A stretch of DNA of 64,000 bases from Polytrichum commune (lineage: Eukaryota; Streptophyta; Polytrichopsida; Polytrichales; Polytrichaceae), in NCBI GenBank assembly GCA_950295325.1, contig OX485803.1:28883554-28947553 (forward strand). The letters run 5' to 3'. The first letter of the stretch is position 1, and the number at the start of each line of letters is the position of its first letter. Under the pieces are notes generated by a model, which ran no database searches, was not told the origin of the DNA, and saw only the letters and a list, made by a program, of their open reading frames with translations. The position numbers and the translations under genes were made by a program. This document shows, one piece after another, positions 1 to 10,726 of this stretch.

Positions 1-92
1 AAATGCAGAAATGTTCAAAGTTCGTCCTCTCGGCCTTCAAACTAGAGGCCAAAGTCCAAAGGACGTCGCCTCCAAAAGAGCCTAGGTGACAA
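1..92. repeat. Left part of the dispersed repeat that received the MULE
   Basis: This stretch continues at 10,078-10,307 on the other side of the MULE. The two parts together match the reverse complement of 41,826-42,420, which has no insertion. Shared landmarks are CGTCGCCTCCAAAAGAGCCT just before the insertion point and GGAAGTTATGGCGCCAAGAG just after it. The outer end lies before base 1. The family has no visible coding capacity and looks like a non-autonomous DNA transposon. Confidence 0.85.
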
Positions 93-101
93 CACTTTTA
101 G
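93..101. repeat. Left 9-bp target-site duplication of the MULE
   Basis: The sequence CACTTTTAG lies directly before the left terminus. The same nine bases follow the right terminus at 10,069-10,077. The uninterrupted repeat copy near 42,270 has CACTTTTAG only once. Nine bases is the standard duplication length for Mutator-like elements. Confidence 0.95.
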
Positions 102-390
102 CCCTAACATTACCCAACCCAATGGTCATAACTCCATTGCGGAGATCGAGGCGTTGCAGAGCTGTGACAGAGTTTTTTTCTTCCGGACCTCGACCCGCCC
201 CGGGCAGAGCAATTGTGGGCACCGTCGGGCAGCCCCTGCCGCCACCGTGGACTTCGCTCCAGCTGGCACCGGTTGCCCCCACCGCCACGCTGGCACCGGT
301 TGCCCCCAACGCCTCGCTGGCACCGGTTGCCACGCTGGACTAAACGCCAACCTGTTCGCCGGCAGCTCCACGTGGACGCGCCCATCCCTC
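102..390 (+). repeat. Left terminal inverted repeat of the MULE (289 bp)
   Basis: It pairs with the reverse complement of 9,771-10,068 at very high identity. Inside it is a small tandem array based on CTGGCACCGGTTGCCACG, here three units of 27, 27 and 18 bp. Several overlapping open frames cross this repeat in all directions. They come from its GC-rich repetitive sequence and are not genes. Confidence 0.93.
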
Positions 391-956
391 GAGGGATGGA
401 AGATGCCTTTGCTCCTCGGGTGAGCCATGGCCATGGCCAGCCACCTTCATTCTCTGTAACCTGGTGCTGCAATGGAAACTCGAAATTTTTGCTGCAAAAT
501 CGATTGTGTTTAGGGAATTGTTGCCTCACCATGGCTAGTGGGAGTGAAGGGGTTGCGTTTAGGCGTTAGATCGTACCAAAACTGCTGCTTGGAGAAGAGC
601 ATGTTCCAATCAAGGTGAGTTTAGTCGCTTGCAATGGAAAACCTCCGCATCCTTCTAATTGGTACTTCTGTGTGTACATTCTCATCGTCAATGTGCTTAT
701 GGCTTGATGTAATGTTTTATGTGCAGGCGGGAGCGACGACTACCATTTCGCCGCATCAGATTCGGGGCTGGTTTAGGGGAGCAAAAGTCCACCGCAGGTG
801 GTTACAGCAAGCGATCCACATCAGGGCATCACGTGCCATATTGTAACATGTACCTCCTATCTTTTTGCTGCTCCTTTCTCTTGTTTAGCTTCTCTATATG
901 GCAGTGGTTTGTGTGTGTTTAGGGTTGTTAGGCAGTGTTTAACTTTGAGTTTCTAC

Positions 957-1270
957 GCATAGGGGTGAGGGTTCGGTGAGCCATGGGTTGTCTCTGCGCC
1001 GGGTTTTAGTATGCATCGAATCTGGTCGTTTTGCGGCACTTTCATTTTCGTTTTTTGCGCATAGGGGTGAGGGTTCGGTGAGCCATGGGTTGTCTCTGCG
1101 CCGGGTTTTATTAGGAAGCGCATCTGGTCGTTTTGGGTTTAGTTTTGTTTTGTGCGCGATCGCTTGAGGGTTGGGTGAGCCATGGGTTCTCTCTGCGCCG
1201 GGTTTTAGTAGGCAGCTCATCTGGTCGTTTTGCGGTTTGGGGTTTGGTGCGGCATACGCATACGGTTTGC
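957..1270 (+). repeat. About 105-bp tandem repeat, three copies
   Basis: Three direct copies start near 957, 1,063 and 1,165. Each contains GTGAGCCATGGGTT, then TCTGCGCCGGGTTTTA, then TCTGGTCGTTTTG. They lie inside the MULE between the left terminal repeat and gene A. Subterminal tandem repeats are often transposase-binding or promoter regions in transposons, but no such role is shown here. Nothing gene-like was seen from 391 to 2,214 apart from this. Confidence 0.85.
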
Positions 1271-2214
1271 GGTTTGGTGCGGCATGGGTTGTCGCTGTCC
1301 CCACGATGTTTAGGGTGGTCTTTTGCATGCCGCTGGATCAAGCAAATGTACTAAAATGTTTCTCTCCGATCTCAGAATTCGAGTGCAAAAATTCCAGTCA
1401 TTTTATGTCGGCTTGTCAGTGCTTGCGACTCTGCAACGTCCAGAGGTTGCACATCATGAGGTCCAGTGCATAGTTTGATGCTCTCCGTTGTTGTGCTCTG
1501 CTCTGTGTGGCCGAATGCTAGTTGCAAAATTCCTGAGCTTCCAACTTAGAGGCCTACTGTGCTGGTAGTTTAGGGTTTGGGTGGTGGTTTCTGCGAATGC
1601 TGCGTTTGGAGGAGTGCTGGTAGTTGGGGAGGTTTAGTTGGGATTCTGAAGGTGGTGGGCAAGGACAGGAGTTTCTTGAAGCAGGTTGGAGGGTTCTGCC
1701 AAGGGGATCAGCTCTTCAACTTGCATTCTGGTAGTTGGGAGCCTGAGATTGGTCAGGGTTCTGAAGGCTGCAGAGAAGGTCAGGAGTTTGTGCCCGGCAG
1801 AATATTCAGGCGATGGTGCATGCAACCGAGTTGGCGTGAAGGCAGAAGAGTTCCCTCCCAGGATAGTATACATGTTTATGGTTCTTTAGGGGCAGCATAC
1901 ACCTCTCTGTATGTTTAGGGTCCTCACATGAAGGCAAGGGAATGTGGATATGCAAGGACTACTGCTGGTTTTAGTAATGTTTGTAGGCATGTTTAGTTAG
2001 AGCATACAAGTGGTAGATCAAATTTCCGTTGACGCATATTGTAAAGTTGTTGGCCATGGCAGTTGGGTCAATTGCTCCCGATAAACACTTCTATCAGCAA
2101 GGGCGCAGCTTCATGATTCTTCCCCGCGTCTCAAACTGCCACACCCTTTCCTGGAATTCTACGGCCCAGTATGCACTGTTTCGGGCAATTGACCTGCATT
2201 GTGCTGTGCAGACT

Positions 2215-5200
2215 ATGGCAGCCGAGGGAGAGGCGCCGGTTCCCGAAGAAGACGAGGTCACATATTTCGTGAACAGAGATTCTGCAGGTTGGGTGCAGCA
2301 GACTGTGAGGAGGCGCGTGTACATCGAGCTGAAGCTGGAATGTACGCGCAATCGTTGTCGGGATGGGCAGAAGTCGAGAGACAGTTGGTTGTGTGTGTAC
2401 TGCAAGTCTTCTTTCCCAAGCAAGTTGCGCTTGACGGATCATAGGGTGGGGGGTTGCCATTGCGGACCCGTTGACGCAACTGGCGCAAAGTTGGAGCTCC
2501 CGGTCTACCCCAACCTCAAAACAGCGAAGCAAGGTAAAGACTTGAAAGCAGCAATCGAACGAGGTGAGCGTTCGGTTTGGGACAATTTGCTGGACAATTC
2601 AATGTGGCTCGAGCTAAACCCGGAGCTAATGGAGGTAACCTACCCTCCCGCTGGAGCGAGAGTGCAGGTGCGGCGATTCATGGAGCGCTCAATCGACCGA
2701 TTGAGAGCTTCACATCGGTGGCCGGAGGGTGGGTCGCAATCGGCCCCTAGACCAGATCGGTCTCCCATACGACGTACCCCACCACCCCCCCCTGAAGAGG
2801 TTGTGGACCTAGGGGATGACGGCACCGATGAGGCTGAACCTCCACTTTCTCGCCCTAGGAAACGAAGTCATGCACGGATGGATGAGGGCCATCGGCCTTT
2901 CACCTCCACCCGCCAGTGGAAGTCTGTGCCAAGGAGACACCACCCGACTCCGCCTCCACAACCTGCCCAAGCTGCACCTGCACCGCCTCCCCACCCCATT
3001 AGTGTGAAGCCCATCGCTTCTCGCAGCCCAACCCCAGAGAGGAGGGTCATCGTGGCTCCTCCTTCGCCCGTTCCACAGCCTGCCCCTACGCCACCTGTGA
3101 CCCCTGTCCCCCCCCATGCAGGCCTCTAGAGGTGAGCTTGATATTGCTACGGCGTTGAGGAAGGAGCGACAAATCGCGTATGTTACAGCCGCAGCTGCAG
3201 CCCGTGGATCTGTGAGGATGGACGGGCCCAAGCCCGCTTTGAGGCCACTAATTCAACCTCCTGGCCTCTTTCATTTAATGCCATGTGGCTTGCTGAAATT
3301 TGATCTTGACAACGGCGACTACCATGCGTTTCAGGAGGAGGTTGCGGGTTGGAGGTCTGATCCGGCGTGTATGGACAGGCTCTTTGCTGCCTTTGGTAGA
3401 TTTTCTTACCCCAAGCATCAGGTAAACTTCTCCTAACCTGGCTCATTTCCTTCAATAAGTATGCGTCGTCAACCGGTTTTGGATGTTGTAGATGGAAATT
3501 TGTAACCTGAAATTTGTGCATCTAAGGATTTGCTGGACTTCTCTGGATTTAGTCGTCTATGTGTATGGCAGACAATAACGGACCAGCAGGCTGAAGTGAA
3601 TTTAAGTCAGTAACATGTATTGGATTAGGCATAATATGTTTGTAACCTGGGTTCTTTGTGTTCACGCAGGCAAAACCACAGGTTACGGCTGCAATCACCA
3701 AGATTGTCGTGGCAGCCATGAGCAAGGTGGATGAGGAGGCCACGCTGCACTCCGAGATCGAAGCCCTTTGCCACTATGTCCAGCATATAGTTCAATCACG
3801 GGAGATCATGAAGCAACGCAAACAGTGGGAGGAAGACCGCCAGGCTAAGATTAACGACATGATTTCAACTGCCATGAAAGCTTGGGACATGGAGCACTAC
3901 CCTCGTTTGCTGGAAGCCACATGGGGATGGCACCCTTTCTATGCCGCATTGATTTCTAACCCTCTGAGCGATAACTTCGTTCCCTCCTACCCTTTGTACC
4001 ATTCAGTAGCTGAAGGTTTAGGAGTGCATGCGTCCCTCTTGCAGCAATCTCATGTTGAAAGAGCTTATCCTGTGCCATGGTCCGTGCTCCTCTTTCGTTG
4101 TTTCTTGAAAGAGCATAGCGAGGTGCCCCCTCCGATCTCGCACCCACATAGGGGTGCCTCTGTGGACAACGTTGTGGGGTGGTTGAAGCTCGCCGAAGAA
4201 ACCGAAGGAGAAGGTGCACGTGCGTGGAAAAAAGCCAAAGGTTACTTGAGAGGTGAGGGTTTTCTTGTGTTTGCGGGTGCCAGGGGAGGGGATTCGAAAC
4301 AAGAGTGGGTTGCAGCCGTGGAAGCTGCTTGGATGGAGTTGAAACAACCCACTTCAGAATGGTGGGCAGATTTACGTTTGTGGTGCAACTCGATACAATT
4401 CAGAGCACTTATGGACATGGCGTTTCACTCCAAGTCCGAGTGGCTGAACGCTTGGGTGATTCGTGATCGGCCAAAGAGTCCTTCGGCCCCACTGGCATGT
4501 TACGATATGTGGTTACAGCATCGGGAGGACTTGGACATTGGCTATGTTCTTGCGGAACCAGGTATTTGCACACATTTCTGCATTGTAACATATGGGTGCT
4601 CCGCCTTGAACATGCATTAACCACTTGCATGCGTGCACTCCTTGGCAGATGTCATGGTCCCCTCGATGGAGCGTAATGAGTACCTAGAGGAGCTTCGCAG
4701 CATTGCCGACAACATTGTGAGAGAGCGTTTGGAGCAATCAGAGGTGCTACCAACATCACATTCTATACCGGCAACCGATGTTACATCTTGCGACGTGCCC
4801 CAGCCATGTCCTCCAAGCCCTTGTAGCATAAGCACTGTTGGCAAGGCGGTAACACCAGATGACGTCCAACGCCCAGTGGAACCACCTGCGGCTGAAGACG
4901 CAAGGCACTCTCCCCGCTCACACGGAGTGGACGATGTTGTCCCGGCATTTGACATCCCCATGACGCAGGGAAAGAGCCTGGAGGACTTGCCGAGCCAACT
5001 CGACTTTGAGTGGCAAGACTCGGTGTACCCCAACTCCACACCTGCCCATGTTACGGCACGCAGTCTTGGCGGAGAGTTGGACGTTGTTGGCACTTCCCGG
5101 CCCACCACGGAACACAACAACGTGGGTGTAGACACATTTCTGCAGGTTTCCCAGATTGCCCGCGAGGCCGTTGTGGATGCCACACAGCAGCCACCCTCCC

Positions 5201-5223
5201 CCGTTCCACATTCGCAGATTTAG
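2215..5223 (+). CDS. MULE gene A: unknown protein with a C2HC zinc finger
   Basis: Three coding blocks join in phase: 2,215-3,421, 3,670-4,561 and 4,649-5,223. The donors are GTAAAC and GTATTT; the acceptors end ACGCAG and TTGGCAG. The start is set at the ATG for MAAEGEAPVPEEDE. An upstream in-frame ATG at 2,029 is less likely because its translation is not protein-like. Near the N-terminus residues C60, C63, H76 and C81 form a C2HC-type finger. A proline-rich, probably disordered region follows. The second block is alpha-helical and Trp-rich, and the C-terminus is acidic and low in complexity. A run of eight C at about 3,108-3,115 breaks the frame near residue 300; seven C would keep it open. 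I do not recognise the family. It sits between the MULE ends, facing the transposase genes. Confidence 0.7.
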
Positions 5224-5596
5224 GCTTAGACTAGTGTAACAATCGCTGGAAGAGACTTAGGGCATGCATGTATGTATTCCAGGTAGCGGTGGATGTTCAC
5301 CTACGATGTGTAAAAGTTGTAACATGGAATAACATTGCCCGCTTAGATTCAGCCAGTCCCAATCATAGAAGTGATGTTTGTAACAAAAGCATGTGATGTG
5401 ACACCTGAACTAACCCTTTAATGCGACACCTGAACTAATGTGCACTTAACATGTATGGATTTCCAACTTGCATATTCATCGACTCATGTGACTCAACAAG
5501 CCATGCACAACAAGTCATGCACGAATGTAAATGTGTTTATTCCGCATGCATTTGAGTGAAACTGAACATATTGCCAAGGTAACATGCAACAGGACA

Positions 5597-5968
5597 CTAT
5601 GGGGCCCAAACAGGTCTGTAAACCTTAATCGGGCGTTGATAAGGCTTTAGCGGGCCTTGTGGGGGGGTTGGGACGATTGGAGATGGTGTAACCAGCTGCC
5701 GCACAACCTCTGCATGTCGGCGTCGGAGTCGAGATGTCTGCGCCGGGGAGAGCAACTTTGGAACGGCACCCGCTGTGGATGTCAAGGCTGATTCTGGTCG
5801 CTTGGAGTTGTCCACACGCTGCTCGTCGGTGAAACGCCCAGGCGTCGTTGGGGGCGTGAAGAATTCGTCCTCGCTTGAACTGTCTTCAACGGGGCCGATA
5901 GCATCTGGACATCTACAAAGCCACTTCCACACAGACGCGCCAACCCGCGTGACGTCAAAACGGGCCAT
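5597..5968 (-). CDS. MULE gene C: small unknown protein, 123 aa
   Basis: An intact single-exon frame begins with ATG (MARFDVTRVGAS) and has a TATA box about 165 bp upstream at 6,133-6,140. The product has a short Trp/Cys segment (KWLCRC, residues 14-19), then an acidic Ser/Glu-Asp patch, then a basic, Pro-rich C-terminus. It has no recognisable domain or signal peptide. Its position between the convergent genes A and B and its own promoter suggest a real third gene of the element, perhaps a short accessory protein. This is inference; it could also be an untranslated leader. Confidence 0.5.
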   Translation of the reverse strand: MARFDVTRVGASVWKWLCRCPDAIGPVEDSSSEDEFFTPPTTPGRFTDEQRVDNSKRPESALTSTAGAVPKLLSPAQTSRLRRRHAEVVRQLVTPSPIVPTPPQGPLKPYQRPIKVYRPVWAP

Positions 5969-6023
5969 GGATCGGGGAAATGGGGTTTGAGGCGCGCTAA
6001 GCGTGGAGGGAGATGCAGAAGAG

Positions 6024-6062
6024 TGCTAATGCTGATGCTAATGCTAATGCTAATGCTAATGC
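6024..6062. repeat. Hexamer repeat GCTAAT in the gene C leader
   Basis: Six or seven copies of GCTAAT, one changed to GCTGAT, lie between the predicted transcription start and the ATG of gene C. Confidence 0.85.
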
Positions 6063-6132
6063 AACTTGTTGCCTAACCATATGGACCTAATGCGCAAGAA
6101 TGGAACCCGTTTCCTTGGCAGCAGGTGGTGAC

Positions 6133-6140
6133 CTTATATA
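6133..6140 (-). promoter_or_regulatory. TATA box for MULE gene C
   Basis: TATATAAG on the minus strand, followed about 165 bp downstream by the ATG of gene C. This predicts a transcription start near 6,105. Confidence 0.6.
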
Positions 6141-6244
6141 CCCTAAATGGGGCAACGTCAGCCCACATGTGGGAAGTGTCGTAACATGCAGGGCATGGTG
6201 TAACATGCACAGGTTACAAAACGTGCTTGACCGTGACTAGTTAT

Positions 6245-9025
6245 TTACCGACGCCGCTGGAGAAAGTCCTTCATACGCTTGAGGGACATGTTGCTGCCAT
6301 CATCGTTGGGCAAGAAATGCAAGTCTACTTGGGAGGGCTCCACCAACCCATGCTTGATCTGAGCAAGCAATGTTTGTTGCTTCCCCTTTACAACGTGGAG
6401 GTCTGCCAGGAGGTGCTTGAGCAGGAAGGTATGACCCTTGGCCACCTCCACAAAATCTGCTGCGAGATGGCGAACATGATGTTCGATGTCCTCGTCAGAT
6501 GGTGTGGCACGTTGGCTGCCATTAGCACGATTCGGTGTGGAGGTGGGCATTGCTGATCCGGTGTCGTAACAATCATCCAGAGAATGCACAATAGGGTCCA
6601 ACATGTTACCACGGCCGCCCTCGGTTGTGCCTGCAAGGGATCCACAGTAACGTGTAATGGTTCCTTCTGCTAGGCTAGGATGGAGCATCATCAGTACTTT
6701 AATCTGATGTTTGCAAATGTTTCCCTTCAGTGCCCACACGCAGTCACAGCAACCCCATTCACAGTCAGGGTTGTACACCTTGTAGCATTTAGCTACGTTC
6801 GTCTTGGAGGTTACAATGGCGGGGCCGTCATCCGCAATGGGGAGAGTAACACAACTGTCCGGAATTTCTCTCGCTTTGAGAACGGCATTGATAACGAATT
6901 GCTCCTGTTTCAAGTTGGGGACGAACCCATGTTGTTTCCTCATCGCTTGGTACCAATAGTGGGAGAGGATTTCCTCCGTCAACTCGTATATGACCCAGTC
7001 TAAACGACGTCCATGGGCTCTTCCTTTTGAGGCGCGCAAGGTGGCTTTAAGGTTTGAGTGGTAGCTTTCGATTGCCGCGTTTGTGTCCTGCCCAGCATAA
7101 GGCAGGTTACGATGCCCCACAACCCACATATGGGTCTTGTCTGCCCATTGTTTGTTGAAATACACCCAAAAATTGCTCACAATGGGGAAGCTATCCATAA
7201 GAGCGTTTAGTTGGCGAAGAGCCCAAGGCCCCATTTGATCTCCCTGGGGGCACTTTGTGTCGTACATAATACGACCCAATCCCTTGAGCACACCAGCCCG
7301 GATAGCATGGTCTTTAATTTTTGCCACCGCCTGTTTCAACCATGCACGACGGACATGCCAAAGGCAAAGAAAGACTTTCACTCCGGGCCACACCGACTGC
7401 AACCCTCCGATCTCGGCCTGCGCACAATCTGTGATGAAAGCATTCGGCATCCAATCTTCTTGCACTGACGCCAATTTCGTGGCGAGCGCCTTCATCCATG
7501 GTTCAAGATCGGGTTGCTTGGAACTAGAAGTAACAATGTATGCCACGGGAACTCCGTTCAGCCAATCATCAAACACCATCAAGGTGTAGAGCGGGAACTG
7601 CAACAAAAAGGATAAATAATAACATTTAGAGACTGGGGAATATTAGACGTTACATATAACAGTGATGTAACATGGAGTATGGCAAAGCAAGTACATCTGA
7701 CGGTCTGTAACACGATATTCCATGGAGCATGATAGCAGCAACAAACCTTGTTCTCATTTGTTGCAAAAGTGGCATCAATTGAGACAGCTTTTTTATGTCC
7801 GTGCTTCAGCATCATATCTTGTTGCCACGCTGTTTGGATGCCTATCGTGAAAGGAATGTTGTCGCGTGTAATAGCACTGCGAACATGTACGCCAGATTCT
7901 TTGTAGTAGAACACGAGGTGGGGATGTTCTTGCACCCACATGCGAACAGATGTCGCATCATTGTTGTCGCGTTTGTAGGTCTCAATTGCCAAGCGGCCAG
8001 CCACGTTACGGATGTCTTGGTCATAAATGAATAGGTCCCTTGTGAGCTCCTCCCCCCTTTCACACACTTCCAGGAAGCGTTTCCTATGTTTTGTCATTAT
8101 TTGCGGGATGGACAAACCCAAACGTAGATGAGTCATGATGAATTCCCGAACATGCGGTGACAGATGGCTAGAGAATCTGCTTTTATGGCCAGTCTTTGTC
8201 ACACCATGGCAGAAGATCCCCTCGGAGTTGACATGGTGCATCTGGTGGTACGTTACTTCTGCGACCGAAGGCTCAAGGTACAGTCTCTTCACAACAAAAC
8301 CGCATTGGCAACCCCTTCGTTGCCCAAATCCCCGCATCCTGGCAGAAGTGCGAGGACCTGAGTGACCCTTTCCATTTGGAACAAATTTGCCTTTGGAGTC
8401 GAGCTTTCGTTTCTTCTGGTACATTTCGTTTGTAACAACTGGTATGTGCGAGGCATTGTCATTTGGCCCATACTGGCAGTGATACCTGAGGCAGACAACA
8501 AGTGTGGCAAGCAAGAGTCAGGTAACAGACGCAACATTCAAGTTATAATGTTGTAACATTGCAACATGCAAAATGAAAATGGAAGTGCATGTTACAAACA
8601 CACCTGATGACAATAGAGTAGTTGTTCCAACGGGGGAACGCTAGTTTCCCTTCTTGGTTCGATGGAGTGCCTTGGCAAACAAATTTGCAGGGAGCATCAG
8701 GGCGGCCCTCCTCACCTTTCAGGAAATCCTCGACTCTTGACCAAGGTATGTAAGCAACCGAAACTGGCACATGAGTCCTGGGGTCAGTCCTCCTCCCTTT
8801 CAGCCGGGTCTGCCTTGCCCACCATAGGTCAGTGTGCATGAAGGTTCCCGCTTGGGGTCTCTGGACTAGACTGAGGAGCCGTTCAAACTCCCCTTTGTGT
8901 GCCTCCCGGTATATACACTCATAAGAGGGATCCGCGGCCAACGGACTGGGAAGTGTGTGGTCAGTGGCATGGTCTCCATCTCGGGTAACATCTACTTCAG
9001 TTGGCAATTCAGGAGAGGATCCCAT
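6245..9025 (-). CDS. MULE transposase (MURA-type)
   Basis: Three exons join in phase: 8,604-9,025, 7,747-8,485 and 6,245-7,597, giving 837 residues with no internal stop. It catalyses cut-and-paste excision and integration in the nucleus. Visible parts: a WRKY/GCM1- or FLYWCH-like DNA-binding finger (C200, C202, H225, H234, and C144 upstream); the MULE catalytic core with D378 (SIDATF), D444 (FITDCAQAE) and E564 (NAAIESYHSNLK), plus the FLCLWHVRRAW block; and a SWIM zinc finger (C671, C673, C682, H684). The ATG for MGSSPELPTE at 9,025 is the first in frame; a short upstream exon cannot be excluded. The order of domains is standard for plant MULE transposases. Intact ends and an open frame suggest it could be active. 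Confidence 0.93.
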
Positions 9026-9059
9026 TGACGTTGTCTTTTGGAGCACTCTCAGCACCTAC

Positions 9060-9650
9060 ACCTGGTCGTGCATGTAACAACGTTCTAAACCCTGGAAGCA
9101 ATGAGGAGAACCCTAAACCAAACACAAGGTGGGGAGTGACCAGATAATGGATAGGTTACAGTCAAAGAGTTGCGATGTTGTACTGTAGATCTAATAACAT
9201 ATATGAAAAGCACAATGAGTGAGGGCGATTGTGAGCAGCATGGGCGATGAGGGCGCGTTTGTCAAAGATTTGACAAACATGCGTTCATTACATCATTGTT
9301 GGGTTGACATCAGAACATGCAAGAGAGGAGAAATTTGAGTTAGGTTCACATCAGGTAATGCAAGAGCGGAGCAGATCTACATCATTACATCATTGTTGGG
9401 TTGGGTTCACATCAGTACATGGAAGAAAGGAGCAGATCTGCATTGTTGATTGCAGATCTGATTCAAGAGAGGTCGCATCACTACATTCAAGACAAACAAG
9501 TGCTACAGAAATGCAAATTCAGGAGTTCATGGGCATGTTACGAATAATCAAAAGTATAAAACCAAAGGAACCCTGCAAAGAAACGATGAATGAGGTGATG
9601 TTGTCCTAAACCCATCGCCGCATCATTGCTCAGCAAAAAATGCAGTCTCT
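9060..9650. other. MULE region between transposase and right inverted repeat
   Basis: No gene seen. Partial direct repeats share GGTTCACATCAG, GGAGCAGATCT and ACATCATTGTTGGGTTG. It probably includes the transposase promoter. Confidence 0.6.
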
Positions 9651-9770
9651 AGAGAATGAGCAGATTACCCACAAGCATCAGGGGGGAGGCGTTGAGTCTG
9701 TTTTTGAAAATACGCGCTCCCCGAGGGCGGTTTCCTAAACCAGTAGGGATGGGGGTGTAGGCCATGGCGG

Positions 9771-10068
9771 GAGGGATGGGCGCGTCCACGTGGAGCTGCC
9801 GGCGAACAGGTTGGCGTTTAGTCCAGCGTGGCAACCGGTGCCAGCGTGGCAACCGGTGCCAGCGTGGCAACCGGTGCCAGCGTGGCGGTGGGGGCAACCG
9901 GTGCCAGCTGGAGCGAAGTCCACGGTGGCGGCAGGGGCTGCCCGACGGTGCCCACAATTGCTCTGCCCGGGGCGGGTCGAGGTCCGGAAGAAAAAAACTC
10001 TGTCGCAGCTCTGCAACGCCTCGATCTCCTCAATGGAGTTATGACCATTGGGTTGGGTAATGTTAGGG
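9771..10068 (-). repeat. Right terminal inverted repeat of the MULE (298 bp)
   Basis: Reverse complement of the left repeat. It is 9 bp longer because the internal array has four units (27, 18, 18, 18 bp) rather than three. The outer end reads GTTAGGG on the plus strand, directly before the target duplication. Confidence 0.93.
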
Positions 10069-10077
10069 CACTTTTAG
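10069..10077. repeat. Right 9-bp target-site duplication of the MULE
   Basis: CACTTTTAG, identical to 93-101. Confidence 0.95.
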
Positions 10078-10307
10078 GAAGTTATGGCGCCAAGAGTTCG
10101 GCCTCTCGAGCAAAGTTTGGGTCAAGCAAAATGCTCGACCCAAACTTCCGTCAAGAGGCCAAACTTTTTTTCATTAAAATATTCAAAATCTGACAGTGGA
10201 TTATTTTAATATACTTTTTCAGCCCAAAGGCTTCTCCTCTTGACATAGTTTGGTCCAGAAAAGTGACGCTTCTCCTCTCGACTTGGGCATAGTGTGAACC
10301 GGCCCTT
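10078..10307. repeat. Right part of the repeat that received the MULE
   Basis: It continues 1-92. A near-perfect palindrome with about 34-bp arms lies at 10,095-10,165, and the outer end reads GTGTGAACCGGCCCTTA. The copy at 41,826-42,420 shares both features. Confidence 0.8.
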
Positions 10308-10726
10308 AGTGTAGATACCCACCTGAATGATATCATAAAAAGATGATACCAGTCCAACACTAATAGCCGCAACTTAATCAAACACCAAAGCTTAATTAAG
10401 CGTTTTCTAAGCGCACACACAAGTCTGAAATGTACACATTTGAAAGAAAGAGAAAACAATCGTTTAAGGAATTCTACGAGTAATACTTCCAAAATGAAAA
10501 GTATATAAATACTGGTTCCAAGATTGGACAGCTCACCACTTCTGCCCTTCATTTAGGGCTTATGTGCGCAGTTCACAATTTTATTTTATTTAATTATCAT
10601 GCATACACATGCCACATAAATGCTAGAAGTAACTACTGTTGACTCCGCTTCGGGAAATGCTACCTAGTCCATAACCATCATTGGAGCTCGACTTGCGATC
10701 AATAAATGGGGGAGAACCGGCTCCTA

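Larger units (their letters stand above)
102..10068 (-). mobile_element. Complete Mutator-like transposon (MULE), about 9.97 kb
   Basis: The element is bounded by long terminal inverted repeats (102-390 and 9,771-10,068) starting CCCTAACATTACCCAACCCA, and by a perfect 9-bp target duplication. It encodes a MULE transposase on the minus strand (6,245-9,025), a small minus-strand gene (5,597-5,968) and an unknown plus-strand gene (2,215-5,223). The transposase has no internal stop and keeps its catalytic acidic residues. With intact ends and target duplication the copy looks recent and possibly autonomous. The unknown plus-strand gene could be a second element gene or a captured host gene; the sequence alone does not decide. 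Confidence 0.93.

Noticed and set aside
82-569. Several open frames of 80-140 codons in all phases at the MULE left end
   Set aside because: They lie in the GC-rich inverted repeat and its tandem array and recur at the right end. Translations are low-complexity and have no gene signals.
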